64,000 nucleotides of DNA, taken from assembly GCF_000026945.1 (NCBI RefSeq), contig NC_012866.1:682001-746000 (forward strand). The letters are read 5' to 3'. The notes under the pieces are model-generated. The model ran no database searches. It saw nothing but the letters and a program-made list of their open reading frames with translations, and was not told the DNA's origin. This DNA is from Candida dubliniensis CD36. Its lineage: Eukaryota > Ascomycota > Pichiomycetes > Serinales > Debaryomycetaceae. Shown here one piece after another: positions 10,601-19,486 of the stretch (positions are counted from its first letter, which is position 1; each line of letters starts with the position of its first letter). The position numbers and the translations under genes were made by a program.

Positions 10601-11625
10601 CTTTTGCTAATATTACCCGGGAAAACAGTGCCAAGTTAACTAGATCTAATACCAAAATGTGGGGTCAAAAAGTTGTGGAAGTGACATCACAAGAGATAGA
10701 GCAGGGGTTTGTGAGTAAGCTTCGTAATAAAAACGGATTATACCAAGAGTATGCGTGGATCAAAGGTGAGTTGATTGGAAGAGGCTCATTTGGAGATGTT
10801 TATCTAGGATTAAATGTTACCACTGGTGAAATGCTTGCTGTAAAGCAGGTTGTGTGCGGACGCAATAATAAGGAGGGTATCGAGGCGTTGCATAAAGAGG
10901 TTGAAACTATGAAGGATTTGAATCATATGAATATTGTTCAGTACTTGGGCTACGATCAACAGAAAAACATATACAGTTTGTTTCTCGAGTACGTGGCAGG
11001 TGGGTCCATTGCTCTATGTTTAAAGTCATATGGGAAATTTGAGGAGACTTTAATACGATTTATCACGAAACAGATTCTTCTTGGTTTAGAGTATCTACAC
11101 TCAAATAATATTATTCATCGGGATTTGAAAGCAGACAACCTTTTGTTAGAAGTGGATGGGACTTGTAAAATATCCGATTTTGGCATATCTAAGAGATCAA
11201 ACGATATATACGCTAACAATGCGAACATGTCCATGCAGGGTACAATTTTCTGGATGGCACCTGAAGTTATTGATAGCATGGTTGAGGGTTATAGTGCCAA
11301 GATTGATATTTGGTCGTTAGGTTGTGTGGTACTTGAAATGTTTGCTGGGAAACGTCCTTGGTCTAATGAAGCTGCCATTAGTGTTATTTATAAAACTGGT
11401 AAGGAGAAGCTTGCTCCACCGATCCCAGACGATATTGCACACTTGGTGTCTCCAGTAGCTGAATCTTTCATCAATCGATGCTTCACTATTGACCCGAAAG
11501 ATCGTCCCACAGCCGGAGAGTTGCTCAATGATCCATTTGTTAATACCTTGGATCATGACTTCAATTTTGCAAACACTAAACTTGCTGAAATGATAAGATA
11601 TAATAGTAAAAGATTATTTACATGA
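7678..11625 (+). CDS. BCK1: BCK1 MAPKKK of the cell-wall-integrity pathway
   Basis: About 1315 residues from the preferred ATG at 7678; the frame is open back to an ATG at 7423. Domains: a SAM-like helical region (8278-8440) matching the region of yeast Bck1 that contains SWFKFHDFPESW; a Ras-binding-like ubiquitin fold (9085-9340) with HLTDF and IPDYLIP; a disordered Ser/Pro-rich linker; and a C-terminal kinase domain. The kinase has GRGSFGDVYLG at about 10777, catalytic HRDLKADN at about 11120, DFGISKR and GTIFWMAPEV. The wording of the kinase domain (LNVTTGEM, AGKRPWSN) is that of Bck1 and not Ste11. It is expected to act below Pkc1 and above Mkk1/2. The linker holds three copies of an acidic-FFVKP motif. 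The stop lies about 60 bases from the convergent bL21m gene. Confidence 0.9.
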   Translation: MKLQSTDTLQPRISSDSLVYSSSSTLYLQPKLPFARSYSSIPEQVHDPGSRQSLKNSNTNFSFSEHDDSIQEFLISPIQSDIFPYSKKPVISPVLESPEAGGDSTIVETSSPSPTKSGTVSLNSNAIGSIIGSYDYSKSSLELEKPKPVEEPVFNKDHVRQGSDASTISNGSEQVSKDKRFVRYAMNTQSPLVNASNKWQMSNVIKWLDKNQFNNSWKETFRKNEISGNRFLELENFDKESMIWKQFSKFLLLDDDLNSVDRFIELLRKESSHEFQPRKSLGSGGGGGGEMSPINLKHENRKSTPIYTKHMSTSSVSSSNSSSSIPRPLSYVDSKPKEQLSSPSHHLFFRMHSRSTSNESKDAKKRYSSFDDNRLKSVPKNDKKSNGILSTLRKYGGDKIAKNTKQRSSSYFPSLDLPPPLESDPPAFNERKISVDSERSPKSIKSFSDDLSIDPKYFPTQRQGLELRKFQDNESITILASKDNILFVPIVITEFTNAKSHIVKALGLIDIGSITLHLTDFFHKEGEPIPDYLIPKVLKLDGLHKFYVRQELKSPEGTTTTFSTTSSDSKSYIADGNKTYPETPQYLLQEERDNLVDYWNFKDLTSISEDPSKSLTATKQKAESKRTDTKQKPKEFPLKFPFANAPKKGNKVPQLQIDTSGVNNISTSPTLTGQSFRVLRKEGNEIDFDKRRKSPYESKAPKIIANIYSSSVANTKKSPISTSTVMALKDDVVVQRPETISRSNSIIAKRAAPPPPGDRRVQIQRQNSILKTRSGSTSTKSVTSGSSIGSRKDNSDFIDDNDSEDAFFVKPLKKKQRELSNNNSNNNDDADSEDDFFVKPIKKEAADVSAGKVELDDPEEDFFVKPIHKKPSHMNVRPPVEEVYNNLEKYFPYTNLDKPIIDDSPVSPSPQRRPTISRTFSSANKSPVAPTLADSRNAKDEQPSLRVRRMKTIRGVANEARRKVLQMKQASPPNTFANITRENSAKLTRSNTKMWGQKVVEVTSQEIEQGFVSKLRNKNGLYQEYAWIKGELIGRGSFGDVYLGLNVTTGEMLAVKQVVCGRNNKEGIEALHKEVETMKDLNHMNIVQYLGYDQQKNIYSLFLEYVAGGSIALCLKSYGKFEETLIRFITKQILLGLEYLHSNNIIHRDLKADNLLLEVDGTCKISDFGISKRSNDIYANNANMSMQGTIFWMAPEVIDSMVEGYSAKIDIWSLGCVVLEMFAGKRPWSNEAAISVIYKTGKEKLAPPIPDDIAHLVSPVAESFINRCFTIDPKDRPTAGELLNDPFVNTLDHDFNFANTKLAEMIRYNSKRLFT

Positions 11626-11685
11626 ATTATAATATATATATACATATAGGTATATGTGGGAAAAGAAAAAACTAGATGACTGAAT

Positions 11686-12156
11686 TTATTTTAATTTCAA
11701 TTCATTGATCATTAAAACAGTCTGAAAAGGCTCCACTTGGCTAGTTTTTGTCGTTCTGCATCTTTGTTTCTTTCTGACAACCTGATATCTTGGTTCCTTG
11801 GTGATTTCAACAACACTAGCTTTCAAATCAAATAACTCTGATGATATGCCTTCTTTCATGTTCAATGTGTACTGTGGAGATCCTAAAGTGACCACATCGT
11901 TTAAATTTAACACGTCACCAACAGATGCATTTTTTAGTTTGTATGGTAAATAGACTTTATCACCTTTAGTTACTAAATATGGCAAATTGTGTAATCTGAA
12001 AATAGCATACAAGTCTCTAGAACCATTTGATGACAACTTTAATGTTGACAATGCTGAGGCAGTGGTAGTGGCGGTATTGCTATTCGCTATTGAATATAAC
12101 CTGGTAGCATTAAACCAGTTAACAGGTTTGATAGTCCTTGACACGGATCTGAACAT
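11686..12156 (-). CDS. MRPL49: Mitochondrial large-subunit ribosomal protein bL21m (MRPL49)
   Basis: 156 residues from the ATG at 12156 (MFRSVSRTIKPVNWF). This start gives an Arg-rich, acid-free mitochondrial presequence and a length close to yeast Mrpl49 (161 residues); the longer frame to 12249 adds a lysine-rich stretch with no presequence character. The mature part carries bL21 features: LYAIFRLHNLPYLVTKGDKVYLP, where bacterial L21 has YAVIxxGGxQYxVxxGD, and a terminal basic KKQRCRTTKTSQ stretch that would contact rRNA. It is convergent with BCK1 and divergent from SAP190. Confidence 0.82.
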   Translation of the reverse strand: MFRSVSRTIKPVNWFNATRLYSIANSNTATTTASALSTLKLSSNGSRDLYAIFRLHNLPYLVTKGDKVYLPYKLKNASVGDVLNLNDVVTLGSPQYTLNMKEGISSELFDLKASVVEITKEPRYQVVRKKQRCRTTKTSQVEPFQTVLMINELKLK

Positions 12157-13080
12157 AGTTAGTTGAAGGAATATTATTGGGCTATTGATTGTAACCTCTG
12201 ACACCCATAGTTTAGTTTTCTTTACACTTTTTTTTTTCCCAACCAACAATCATCAAGTGTGTGTGAAGAAAAAAAATTTGAGTAACAATATTTATATACA
12301 GGCAAACAAAGATTTTTTTTTTCTCTCTTTCTCTTTTCATTCAATCTCAACAACAACAACAACAATTTTTTTTTTTTTTTCTTCTCATTCTGTCTCCATT
12401 TTGGTTGGTTTGCAAAAGTAACAAACAACCTCAACCCAAAAAGTTTTTTACAATCAACTTGTGAGGATACCAGATTTAACTTATTTCTTCTTTGCTTTAA
12501 TAGTTCCCTATCCCCCATCACTACAGCTATCAATAGCTATTATTATTATTATTAACATTGTAACTAAAAGTTTATAGCAGTTGGTCTTCTTTTTTTATTA
12601 TCACTCATCCTACTGTTATTACACTTTTAATTATTTAATTGCTATTAATATTTAGTTGGACATATTTGAAATTGGAGGAAAGGAAGATATAAATTACACA
12701 CTTCACACATCCATTGTATTTATACATACATATACAGCAGATATTGTGGAACCTCCCTATTCCAACTATTACACACAATTCAAACATAGCCAGGTTTCTT
12801 TTTTTGGAACTATTTGTTTGATTGAAGTTGGACTCGAGAGATATATCCAAGATACACTGATATACCCAACTTTTGCATTGAGTTTGACATAGGTATTTCT
12901 ACATACTTAATATCTGGTTCAAAAAAAAAACTCTCTCCCTAAATATTTGGCTCCACCTTTTCAGCCTATTTATTTATTCCTGTTTTCCCCTTTTTTTTAT
13001 TTTATTTTTTGGTTTTGAAGCATTATTATCATCATAGTGTATTTTGTTTTATTGTGTATTAATAGCATTGATTATTTATA
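12157..13080. promoter_or_regulatory. bL21m/SAP190 divergent intergenic region
   Basis: 924 bases without a convincing gene. It contains T-tracts at about 12225-12238, 12311-12320 and 12366-12380, a CAA repeat at about 12348-12364 and a short TTA repeat at about 12538-12553. The ORFs seen on both strands are encoded by these simple repeats and show no protein-like composition. Confidence 0.6.
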
Positions 13081-15624
13081 ATGTCAGGGTCATTTTGGAA
13101 ATTCAGTAATGGGTTTACGTCACTTTCAAACATTTCCACTTTATTGGAAAATTATAATAGAGACCTGGAATCTGGTAAAATTGAAGAAGAAGGACAACTT
13201 GAAGTTTTAAAGAAATTATTGGATGAAAATGATTTGCTACAAGAGTTATTATCAAACAATCCAATGCTAATGAGTTTTTTGCGAGAGGATAAGATATTAG
13301 GAATGCTTGTGAATTTAGTGATTCTCGAAGGTGCCGTGGATGATGAAAATCCCTCTGTAAATGAGTCTAAAAGTAAAGTGGACGCAAAAGAGTCTACTAG
13401 TGATGGCAAAACTGTGGAAAAAACGAGTTCAAAACTGGATTCCAAAGATTCTAAAGAGGACAACAAAATGGACAAAACAGTAGATAAGAATAAAGAAAAT
13501 GGCGACGATGACGCTGACGACGACGAAGAAGAAGAAGAAGAAGATGATGAAAAGAATGACGAAACTGATGAACAAGATCTTGAGGAGTCAGAAGAACAAA
13601 AGGCCACTAGAAGAGCTACTATTGCTGCTGAAATATTAAGCGCTGATGTGTGGTCTTTAACAGATGCAGTGATGGCATCAACAGAAAATTTAAACAGACT
13701 ATGGGAAATTCTCGATGATAAGGAACCACTCAGTATTAGCTTGTCGACTTATTTTATGAAAATTATGGAGCATTTGTTGGATATGAAATGTGAAGATATG
13801 ATAACATACCTTATTGAGAATCAACCCAATTTAGTTGAAAAGTTTGTGAATCATCTATCCAACCCACCGTTGATGGATTTTTTATTAAAGTTAATTTCTA
13901 CTGATAAACCAGACAATTCTACTGGGATAATAGACTTTTTACAGAACCAGGATTTGATCACACATTTGGTTGAAGCATTGGACATTTCAGGTGGTAAGGA
14001 AGAAGATTACGAAATGCTTTTAGTGAGACAAAGCTCCACAGCAGATTTTTTAAAGGCATTGATAACCATTTCAGCCAATTCGACTACAGATAATTCTACA
14101 ATTGGTCCTAATGAATTGACTAGAGAATTGGTTTCCCATGAGCAAATGAAACGTTTATGTAATATTATGTTGAAAGGAGGATATGCGTTAGCTAATGGTG
14201 TTGGCATAATAATAGAAATCATTAGAAAGAATAATTCAGATTATGACGTTATACCAATTTTACACATCCGATTAGAGAATCATCCACCAACAGGTAGAGA
14301 TCCAATCTATTTGGGACATTTATTGCGAGTGTTTGCGGAAAAGATAGAGGAATTCAATAAATTGTTAATTAAGGAAGATCCTGATTGCAAGTTAAGGACA
14401 CCCTTTGGTGATATTGAGCCTTTAGGGTTTGAAAGATTCAAAATATGCGAATTGATTGCGGAATTATTGCATTGTTCAAATATGGCTTTGCTAAATGAGA
14501 ATCGAGGATTTGATATTGTTAAAGAAAGAGATGAATTGAGAATAAAAATGAAAGACTTTGATCCCATTAGTTTCAAATACAATGAAACCATTGTTCTCCC
14601 AGATGATAACAACAATGCTGGAAGTAATGCCAATGACACTATTGACGACTTTAATGCTGATGACAGTATTGATGAAGAAGAAACTCATGCAAATGCAAAT
14701 TTGACAGAAGAACAACTTAGGAGTAGTCCTGTAGTTGGTGATTTTTTGAAAATTGCTTTGTTTGATACTCAAATTATATCCAACATCTTGTCCATGTTTT
14801 TCCGTTTCCCATGGAACAATTTTTTGCATAATGTGGTGTTTGATATTGTGCAGCAAGTTTTGAATGGGTCAATGGAAATTGGTTTCAACAAGTTTTTGGC
14901 CATTGATTTATTTGCTCTGGGTGATATAACGAACAAAATCATTGAAGGTCAAAAGTTGTGTGCCGATTATGAATCAACTCACAATGGATTGAGATTGGGG
15001 TTTATGGGTCATTTGACCTTGATTGCTGAAGAAGTGGTGAAATTTGTTCAATTATATCCATCAAATACTTTGAGTGAGTTAATTGATATTAAAGTGGAAA
15101 GCAATGTGTGGGAAGAATATGTTAACAATGTATTGTATGATACTAGAGAAAAATATAATGCCATTTTAGGGGGTGGTGATGAAGATGATGAAGAAGATGA
15201 TGATGATGATGAAAATACCACTTTTGAAGAAGGTCTTGGGGAAATAATAGAAGAGGTGAAAACAGGATTAGTATTTGAAGAACCACAGAAGAAGAAAGAC
15301 TTTTTAGATGGAGATGAATCAGGATCGGACGACGATGACCATTTTTCCAATTATATGTCACAACAATTGACCAACCCATCGACGACTCCAAACCATGAAC
15401 ACGAAGATGAGCTTGAAACATCGAGTGAGGATGATGAAGATGAAGAAGATTATATAGATCCTAATGATGATGGAAGATCATACAAAAAATCAAACTCCCT
15501 ATATGATGCAAAAGGTTCGTTGAAGAAACTTGAAAATGAGGACGATAAAAGTGACGAATCAGACAGCTCTGACGAAGAGGAGAAACAAGACACGAAACTT
15601 ACAAGATCAGCAAGTAAAGGTTAG
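13081..15624 (+). CDS. SAP190: SAP190/SAP185-family SIT4 phosphatase-associated protein (SAPS domain)
   Basis: 847 residues. It begins with FWKFSNGFTSLSNISTLLE, the typical SAPS-family N-terminus. A conserved helical SAPS domain follows, with NPMLMSFLREDKILGMLV and WSLTDAVMASTENLNRLWEILD and later HNVVFDIVQQVLNG and GHLTLIAEEVVKF. Highly acidic disordered segments lie at about residues 130-180, 695-715, 745-800 and the C-terminus. Family knowledge: SAPs bind the PP2A-like phosphatase Sit4 and direct its G1 and TOR-dependent roles. The split between SAP155/SAP4 and SAP185/190 groups cannot be settled by eye. I remember the C. albicans neighbour of BCK1 as SAP190. Confidence 0.85.
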   Translation: MSGSFWKFSNGFTSLSNISTLLENYNRDLESGKIEEEGQLEVLKKLLDENDLLQELLSNNPMLMSFLREDKILGMLVNLVILEGAVDDENPSVNESKSKVDAKESTSDGKTVEKTSSKLDSKDSKEDNKMDKTVDKNKENGDDDADDDEEEEEEDDEKNDETDEQDLEESEEQKATRRATIAAEILSADVWSLTDAVMASTENLNRLWEILDDKEPLSISLSTYFMKIMEHLLDMKCEDMITYLIENQPNLVEKFVNHLSNPPLMDFLLKLISTDKPDNSTGIIDFLQNQDLITHLVEALDISGGKEEDYEMLLVRQSSTADFLKALITISANSTTDNSTIGPNELTRELVSHEQMKRLCNIMLKGGYALANGVGIIIEIIRKNNSDYDVIPILHIRLENHPPTGRDPIYLGHLLRVFAEKIEEFNKLLIKEDPDCKLRTPFGDIEPLGFERFKICELIAELLHCSNMALLNENRGFDIVKERDELRIKMKDFDPISFKYNETIVLPDDNNNAGSNANDTIDDFNADDSIDEEETHANANLTEEQLRSSPVVGDFLKIALFDTQIISNILSMFFRFPWNNFLHNVVFDIVQQVLNGSMEIGFNKFLAIDLFALGDITNKIIEGQKLCADYESTHNGLRLGFMGHLTLIAEEVVKFVQLYPSNTLSELIDIKVESNVWEEYVNNVLYDTREKYNAILGGGDEDDEEDDDDDENTTFEEGLGEIIEEVKTGLVFEEPQKKKDFLDGDESGSDDDDHFSNYMSQQLTNPSTTPNHEHEDELETSSEDDEDEEDYIDPNDDGRSYKKSNSLYDAKGSLKKLENEDDKSDESDSSDEEEKQDTKLTRSASKG

Positions 15625-15666
15625 ACATTGATATACTTCTTTTATTAATTATGTATAGTATCTCTT

Positions 15667-15702
15667 GATATATATATATACTTCTGTGTGTGTGTGTGTG
15701 TG
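15667..15702. repeat. AT then TG microsatellite
   Basis: A run of alternating AT (15667-15680) is followed by about nine TG units (15685-15702) just downstream of the SAP190 stop. A simple-sequence tract in a convergent 3' region; likely length-variable between strains. Confidence 0.8.
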
Positions 15703-15795
15703 TATACCTATTACCGGTGGTTTCCTAACCTATTTGTTGGTTGGTGGATAATTCTCTTCTACTCACGAATCATGAAATAAATATATAAACACTAA

Positions 15796-16830
15796 TTATA
15801 CATTGACAGCAACTCTACCCTCTCTATCCAATGGAGGCACTTCAGCAAGTGTTGAATCAACTTCAACATCTTTCATAGGAACGCCACCAATAAGGCCCTT
15901 GCTCATGGCTAATCCAGAAGATCTTTGAACTTCTCCATCATAGAACTCGTCTTCTATAGGGTGCATCAACACGGTGTTTCTATTAGTTATTGTCAAAATT
16001 GTGTTAGTGGGCACACATAACCAATCACCTCGTTCAAATGTTAATGGTTCACTAGAAACAAATATGACATCTTGAGATCGGTTTAATCTTTCCATTTTAA
16101 ACAATCCTGGCTGATATTCGAAAAACTTTGATCCAGTGCTAAAATGTAAAGAAGCAGCTTCATCAGTTTTGGAAGTAATATATCTACTTACCACAATAGA
16201 TTCCCCATCAGTTGCGGCAAAATTCAACAAGGATGGCTCATTGGTGACTTGACATTGCCATGTTTTAATCAAATCGATAGTAGTTAATAATGCCTTGCGG
16301 AGAATTGAATGGGAAAATTTAACTGACAAATCTTCTGGATCATAACCCATTTTATATAACGTATCAACAAACAATGCAAAACAGCATTCTGAATCTGTTG
16401 ATCCTTGAATATGTAGGAAAAATTTATCTTCCAAATGATTGATCAATTTCTTTTTAATCAAATTAAATGCCGATACACCCCCATTATGCATAAACATTAT
16501 TTTCCCATATGAAAAAGGGTGACAATTAGTTTCTGCCAAAACCCCTTGAGTAGATGCTCTAACATGAGCAAATACAAGACTAGACTCAGTACACTCTGCT
16601 AAATTGTTCAAATTGACATTATTCCATGCTGGTGTTATTGCCTTAAATATACAAGGATGACGGTTTTCTGAATAATAACCAACGCCAAATCCATCACCAT
16701 TGACGGGGTTTCGCATATCTAATCGTAATCTTGAATCAAATGACTGGTTGATTATGGAATGAGCTGGTTTTGTGAGTAAGTCAGAAAGTACCATTTCTTC
16801 TCTACCTTTATATATCATAAATCGACACAT
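15796..16830 (-). CDS. DUG3: DUG3 glutamine amidotransferase subunit of the glutathione-degrading complex
   Basis: 344 residues, close to yeast Dug3 (357). It begins MCRFMIYKG, so Cys2 would be the N-terminal nucleophile of a class II glutamine amidotransferase. Further class II elements are NPVNGDGFGVGYY, FAHVRASTQG, NCHPFSYGKIMFMHNGGV and GSTDSECCFALF. Family knowledge: with the peptidase Dug2 it opens the gamma-glutamyl bond of glutathione, and Dug1 then cuts Cys-Gly. The start is fixed by the requirement for Cys at position 2. A TCACGTGA palindrome lies 117 bases upstream of the start, consistent with Cbf1/Met4 sulfur control. Confidence 0.9.
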   Translation of the reverse strand: MCRFMIYKGREEMVLSDLLTKPAHSIINQSFDSRLRLDMRNPVNGDGFGVGYYSENRHPCIFKAITPAWNNVNLNNLAECTESSLVFAHVRASTQGVLAETNCHPFSYGKIMFMHNGGVSAFNLIKKKLINHLEDKFFLHIQGSTDSECCFALFVDTLYKMGYDPEDLSVKFSHSILRKALLTTIDLIKTWQCQVTNEPSLLNFAATDGESIVVSRYITSKTDEAASLHFSTGSKFFEYQPGLFKMERLNRSQDVIFVSSEPLTFERGDWLCVPTNTILTITNRNTVLMHPIEDEFYDGEVQRSSGLAMSKGLIGGVPMKDVEVDSTLAEVPPLDREGRVAVNV

Positions 16831-17389
16831 TGTTGATGAGGTAATGAAAAGGAAAGGAAATTAGTCGAAAGAAAGAAAGTGATAAGAAACTGTGGATTTG
16901 TGACTACTATCATTAGAAAAAAAAAATAAATGACTGAATAAACAGATCACGTGAGATAGAACAGAACGAAAAATACAGGTAATAAAGTCGCAACAATTAA
17001 GATAAAGTCGCGGAGGTGATGGCAAATGACACAATACAGAATGCTCTGCGACATAATATGTAGATTGAGTTAATTGTTTATTATGGAAGGTGGTGGAGAG
17101 CAGGAGGAGGGAGGAAGATCAATAGAAGGAGAAAGAAGGTTTATATTGAATTAGTAACAGAATTAGTATTTGGTGGGGGTTTATCGCTTTATATTAATAT
17201 TTTTTTTTTTGTTGTTTGATTGCTGAATTATTTAAACTTCCCTTTCAAATGATATAAAGACATTGATTATTCCAATTGTTTAATATTTTCAATTATCCTC
17301 CTTTTTTTTTCTATCTATTTTATTTTTTGAATTCATTTTAATACACATTCCTATCCTGTTTTGCTATCTTATTACAAAGCAATTGCATA
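16831..17389. promoter_or_regulatory. DUG3/FMP46 divergent promoter
   Basis: 559 bases. It contains the TCACGTGA E-box (16947-16954), two AAAGTCGC repeats (16983-17012), T-tracts near 17200 and 17305, and no gene-like ORF. Confidence 0.6.
16947..16954. promoter_or_regulatory. TCACGTGA E-box, probable Cbf1-type site
   Basis: A perfect 8-base palindrome with the CACGTG core, upstream of DUG3. In S. cerevisiae the DUG genes are induced by sulfur limitation through Met4, which is recruited by Cbf1 to CACGTG. The site could also serve the divergent FMP46-like gene. Confidence 0.45.
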
Positions 17390-17908
17390 ATGTCCCTTTT
17401 CAGAAGTTTACAAAACTCCCCATCAACTATTTCAATCTTTCACAATTCAACCATCCCTCTTTCTAATAAATTATATGACATTTTAGAAAAAGCATACGAT
17501 ACTCAACCTGAAAAACCAAAACATGAGTTTCAAATCGATTTGATGAAGAATAAGATGCCAACTTATGATCAATATAAGTTGATTGTTAGTAAGTACTTGA
17601 AGGACAGCACTTCTAAAACTATTTTGCACAATTGCTTCCCATTTTTACACGATAGCAAAACTGAACTTTACAACAGTAAAGGTAATGTTGTCACTGTCAA
17701 AGGTGTAGAATGGGCTAACAAGACTTTTTCACCAGCTGAATATCAAATGATTTATGATACTTTTAACAAATTACAAGAATCAACTGATCAATCGATAAAT
17801 ACCATTGCATCCAATGTTTTCCAAGCTCCATTGGTGGTTGATTGGGATAATGATGTAATTGCCGGAGATGAAGAAACATTGAAAGCCGTTTTGGCAAAAT
17901 ACAATTAA
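17390..17908 (+). CDS. FMP46: FMP46-like mitochondrial putative redox protein (DUF1687)
   Basis: 172 residues. The N-terminus MSLFRSLQNSPSTISIFHN matches the pattern of yeast Fmp46 (F-x-x-LQ-x-x-P-x-TIS-x-F-x-N). A shared MPTYDQYK segment follows, and the end, APLVVDWDNDVIAGDE, corresponds to the yeast VDWENKLVGNE end. Family knowledge: a thioredoxin-like fold and mitochondrial localisation; the enzymatic role is unknown. The protein is longer than yeast Fmp46 (133 residues) because of extra sequence in the middle. The ATG at 17390 is the only start that preserves the conserved N-terminus. Confidence 0.75.
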   Translation: MSLFRSLQNSPSTISIFHNSTIPLSNKLYDILEKAYDTQPEKPKHEFQIDLMKNKMPTYDQYKLIVSKYLKDSTSKTILHNCFPFLHDSKTELYNSKGNVVTVKGVEWANKTFSPAEYQMIYDTFNKLQESTDQSINTIASNVFQAPLVVDWDNDVIAGDEETLKAVLAKYN

Positions 17909-18122
17909 AATTAGGTAGATTTATAAATAGTCTAATTATTCTAAGAAAAAAAAAAATGCTGCTACTATTACATCAATTTCACATGGATTTTGTAGAATGT
18001 TTGAATGTAAATTTGCTAATTCTTACCAACAACAGTTTATCATTTTCCTAAATCATATATTTAACAACATATTATTTCTTCTTTTTCTTTTACCTCTATT
18101 TGTTGTTTACTCGTTTCAAATA

Positions 18123-18734
18123 ATGAAGGGGTACCTTATCTTGTATAATAGTGTATCAGCAGTTCTCTGGGGGTATATTTTATTTCAGTGTTTCCACAAC
18201 TGGAGTATTGGTCATTATGAAGTTGAAGAAATCCCACATCAATTCATGGTCTACACCCAAATATTCAATTCTTCAATTGAGATTTTCCATTCTATAATTG
18301 GCTTAGTGCCTACACCGATCCCAACTTTATTGCTACAATCGTTCGCTAGATTGATTATCATGGTTGGTATATGTGTCGTCATACCCGAAAGCTTGGCCAA
18401 TTACGATATAACCGTATTTTCAGGATTGACATTAGCATGGTCGATAACAGAGATTATTCGATATGGATTTTACGTTATCAAAATTTGCGGCATAAAGACA
18501 CCGTATTGGTTGGTATGGTTAAGATACAGTGCATTCTTGGTATTATATCCACTTGGCTTAGTATGTGAAAGCACAACCGTGTTTAATTCTTACGATTATG
18601 TAAAAAGTAGATTACCTGCTTACTATTACTTTTTGAAATATGCAATTGTATTGTATATCCCCGGATTCTTGTACCTTTACACTTATATGATTGGTCAACG
18701 AACAAAAGTGTTGAAAAAAATCAAAGCCCAGTGA
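18123..18734 (+). CDS. PHS1-type very-long-chain 3-hydroxyacyl-CoA dehydratase, copy 1
   Basis: 203 residues from ATG 18123. The frame is open upstream to 17997, but alignment with copy 2 (MKGYLILYNSVSA against NKWLIAYNSISA) favours 18123. It is a multipass ER protein. The catalytic pair of yeast Phs1 (Tyr149 and Glu156, seven residues apart) is preserved in LYPLGLVCE. The conserved WSITEIIRYGFYVIK segment is present. Role: dehydration step of fatty-acid elongation that supplies sphingolipid chains. It lies 148 bases upstream of a second copy on the same strand. The loop after the first membrane segment and the C-terminus (KVLKKIKAQ, a lysine-rich ER-retention type tail) differ from copy 2. 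Confidence 0.85.
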   Translation: MKGYLILYNSVSAVLWGYILFQCFHNWSIGHYEVEEIPHQFMVYTQIFNSSIEIFHSIIGLVPTPIPTLLLQSFARLIIMVGICVVIPESLANYDITVFSGLTLAWSITEIIRYGFYVIKICGIKTPYWLVWLRYSAFLVLYPLGLVCESTTVFNSYDYVKSRLPAYYYFLKYAIVLYIPGFLYLYTYMIGQRTKVLKKIKAQ

Positions 18735-18881
18735 AAGAGAGAGATTCGGTTTGTGTTTTTTTTTTTCTGATGAGAAATAGTGATTAGTTTAGTTAAGAAG
18801 AAAAAGTGTATGGAAAATTAATTCTATTATATATGTACATTCGTTGTCCCGGTCCTCCCACGAAATACTTTTCATTACAGA

Positions 18882-19484
18882 ATGTCACAGCCAAATAAGT
18901 GGTTAATTGCCTATAATTCAATTTCTGCATCATTATGGTCCATTGTTTTATTTAACACTGTTTTCTTGTCGCTTACACTCGGTCAACCATATGTGTTTGA
19001 AAAAACAAACAAAACCACTACTGTTATACAAACTTTGGCTGTGGTTGAGATTGTCAATTCATTATTAGGATTGGTCAAGTCTCCATTGTTTACTACTGTC
19101 ACCCAAGTGTTTTCTCGTTTGTTAATTGTTTGGGGGATTCACCAGTATTTGCCAGATTCTCCTGCAAACTACCATTGGTGCTACATCACTTTATGTTTAA
19201 GCTGGTCCATCACTGAAATTATAAGGTATTCGTACTATGCCAGCAACTTAACTGGTCAAGTCCCATTCTGGTTAACGTGGTTAAGATACACAACATTTTA
19301 CGTTTTATACCCAACCGGGGTTTTCTCAGAAGTATGTCTGGTTATCTTGTCCTTAGATGACGCGGGATTTTATTACGGTTGGATTTTGAAAATAATTTTG
19401 GTTGTCTATATACCTGGTTTTTACATGCTTTACACCTATATGATTAAACAAAGAAAGAAGGTCTTGAACAAAAAAACCCAGTAA
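18882..19484 (+). CDS. PHS1: PHS1 very-long-chain 3-hydroxyacyl-CoA dehydratase, copy 2
   Basis: 200 residues. It contains YNSISASLW, LVKSPLFTTVTQVFSRL and WSITEIIRYSYYA, and LYPTGVFSE keeps the catalytic Tyr and Glu. This wording (LYPTGVxSE, KSPLxTTxxQVxSRL) is closer to yeast Phs1 and to the human HACD family than copy 1, so this is the likelier essential PHS1. The end KKVLNKKTQ is a dilysine-like ER-retrieval tail. Its stop lies two bases from the stop of the convergent ChAP gene. Confidence 0.88.
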   Translation: MSQPNKWLIAYNSISASLWSIVLFNTVFLSLTLGQPYVFEKTNKTTTVIQTLAVVEIVNSLLGLVKSPLFTTVTQVFSRLLIVWGIHQYLPDSPANYHWCYITLCLSWSITEIIRYSYYASNLTGQVPFWLTWLRYTTFYVLYPTGVFSEVCLVILSLDDAGFYYGWILKIILVVYIPGFYMLYTYMIKQRKKVLNKKTQ

Positions 19485-19486
19485 AA

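Noticed and set aside
12656..12892. 78-codon ORF upstream of SAP190
   Set aside because: AT-rich leader sequence without motif; most likely promoter or 5' UTR.
17997..18122. 42-codon N-terminal extension of PHS1 copy 1
   Set aside because: Hydrophobic T-tract-encoded sequence with no counterpart in copy 2 or in Phs1; the ATG at 18123 aligns with copy 2.
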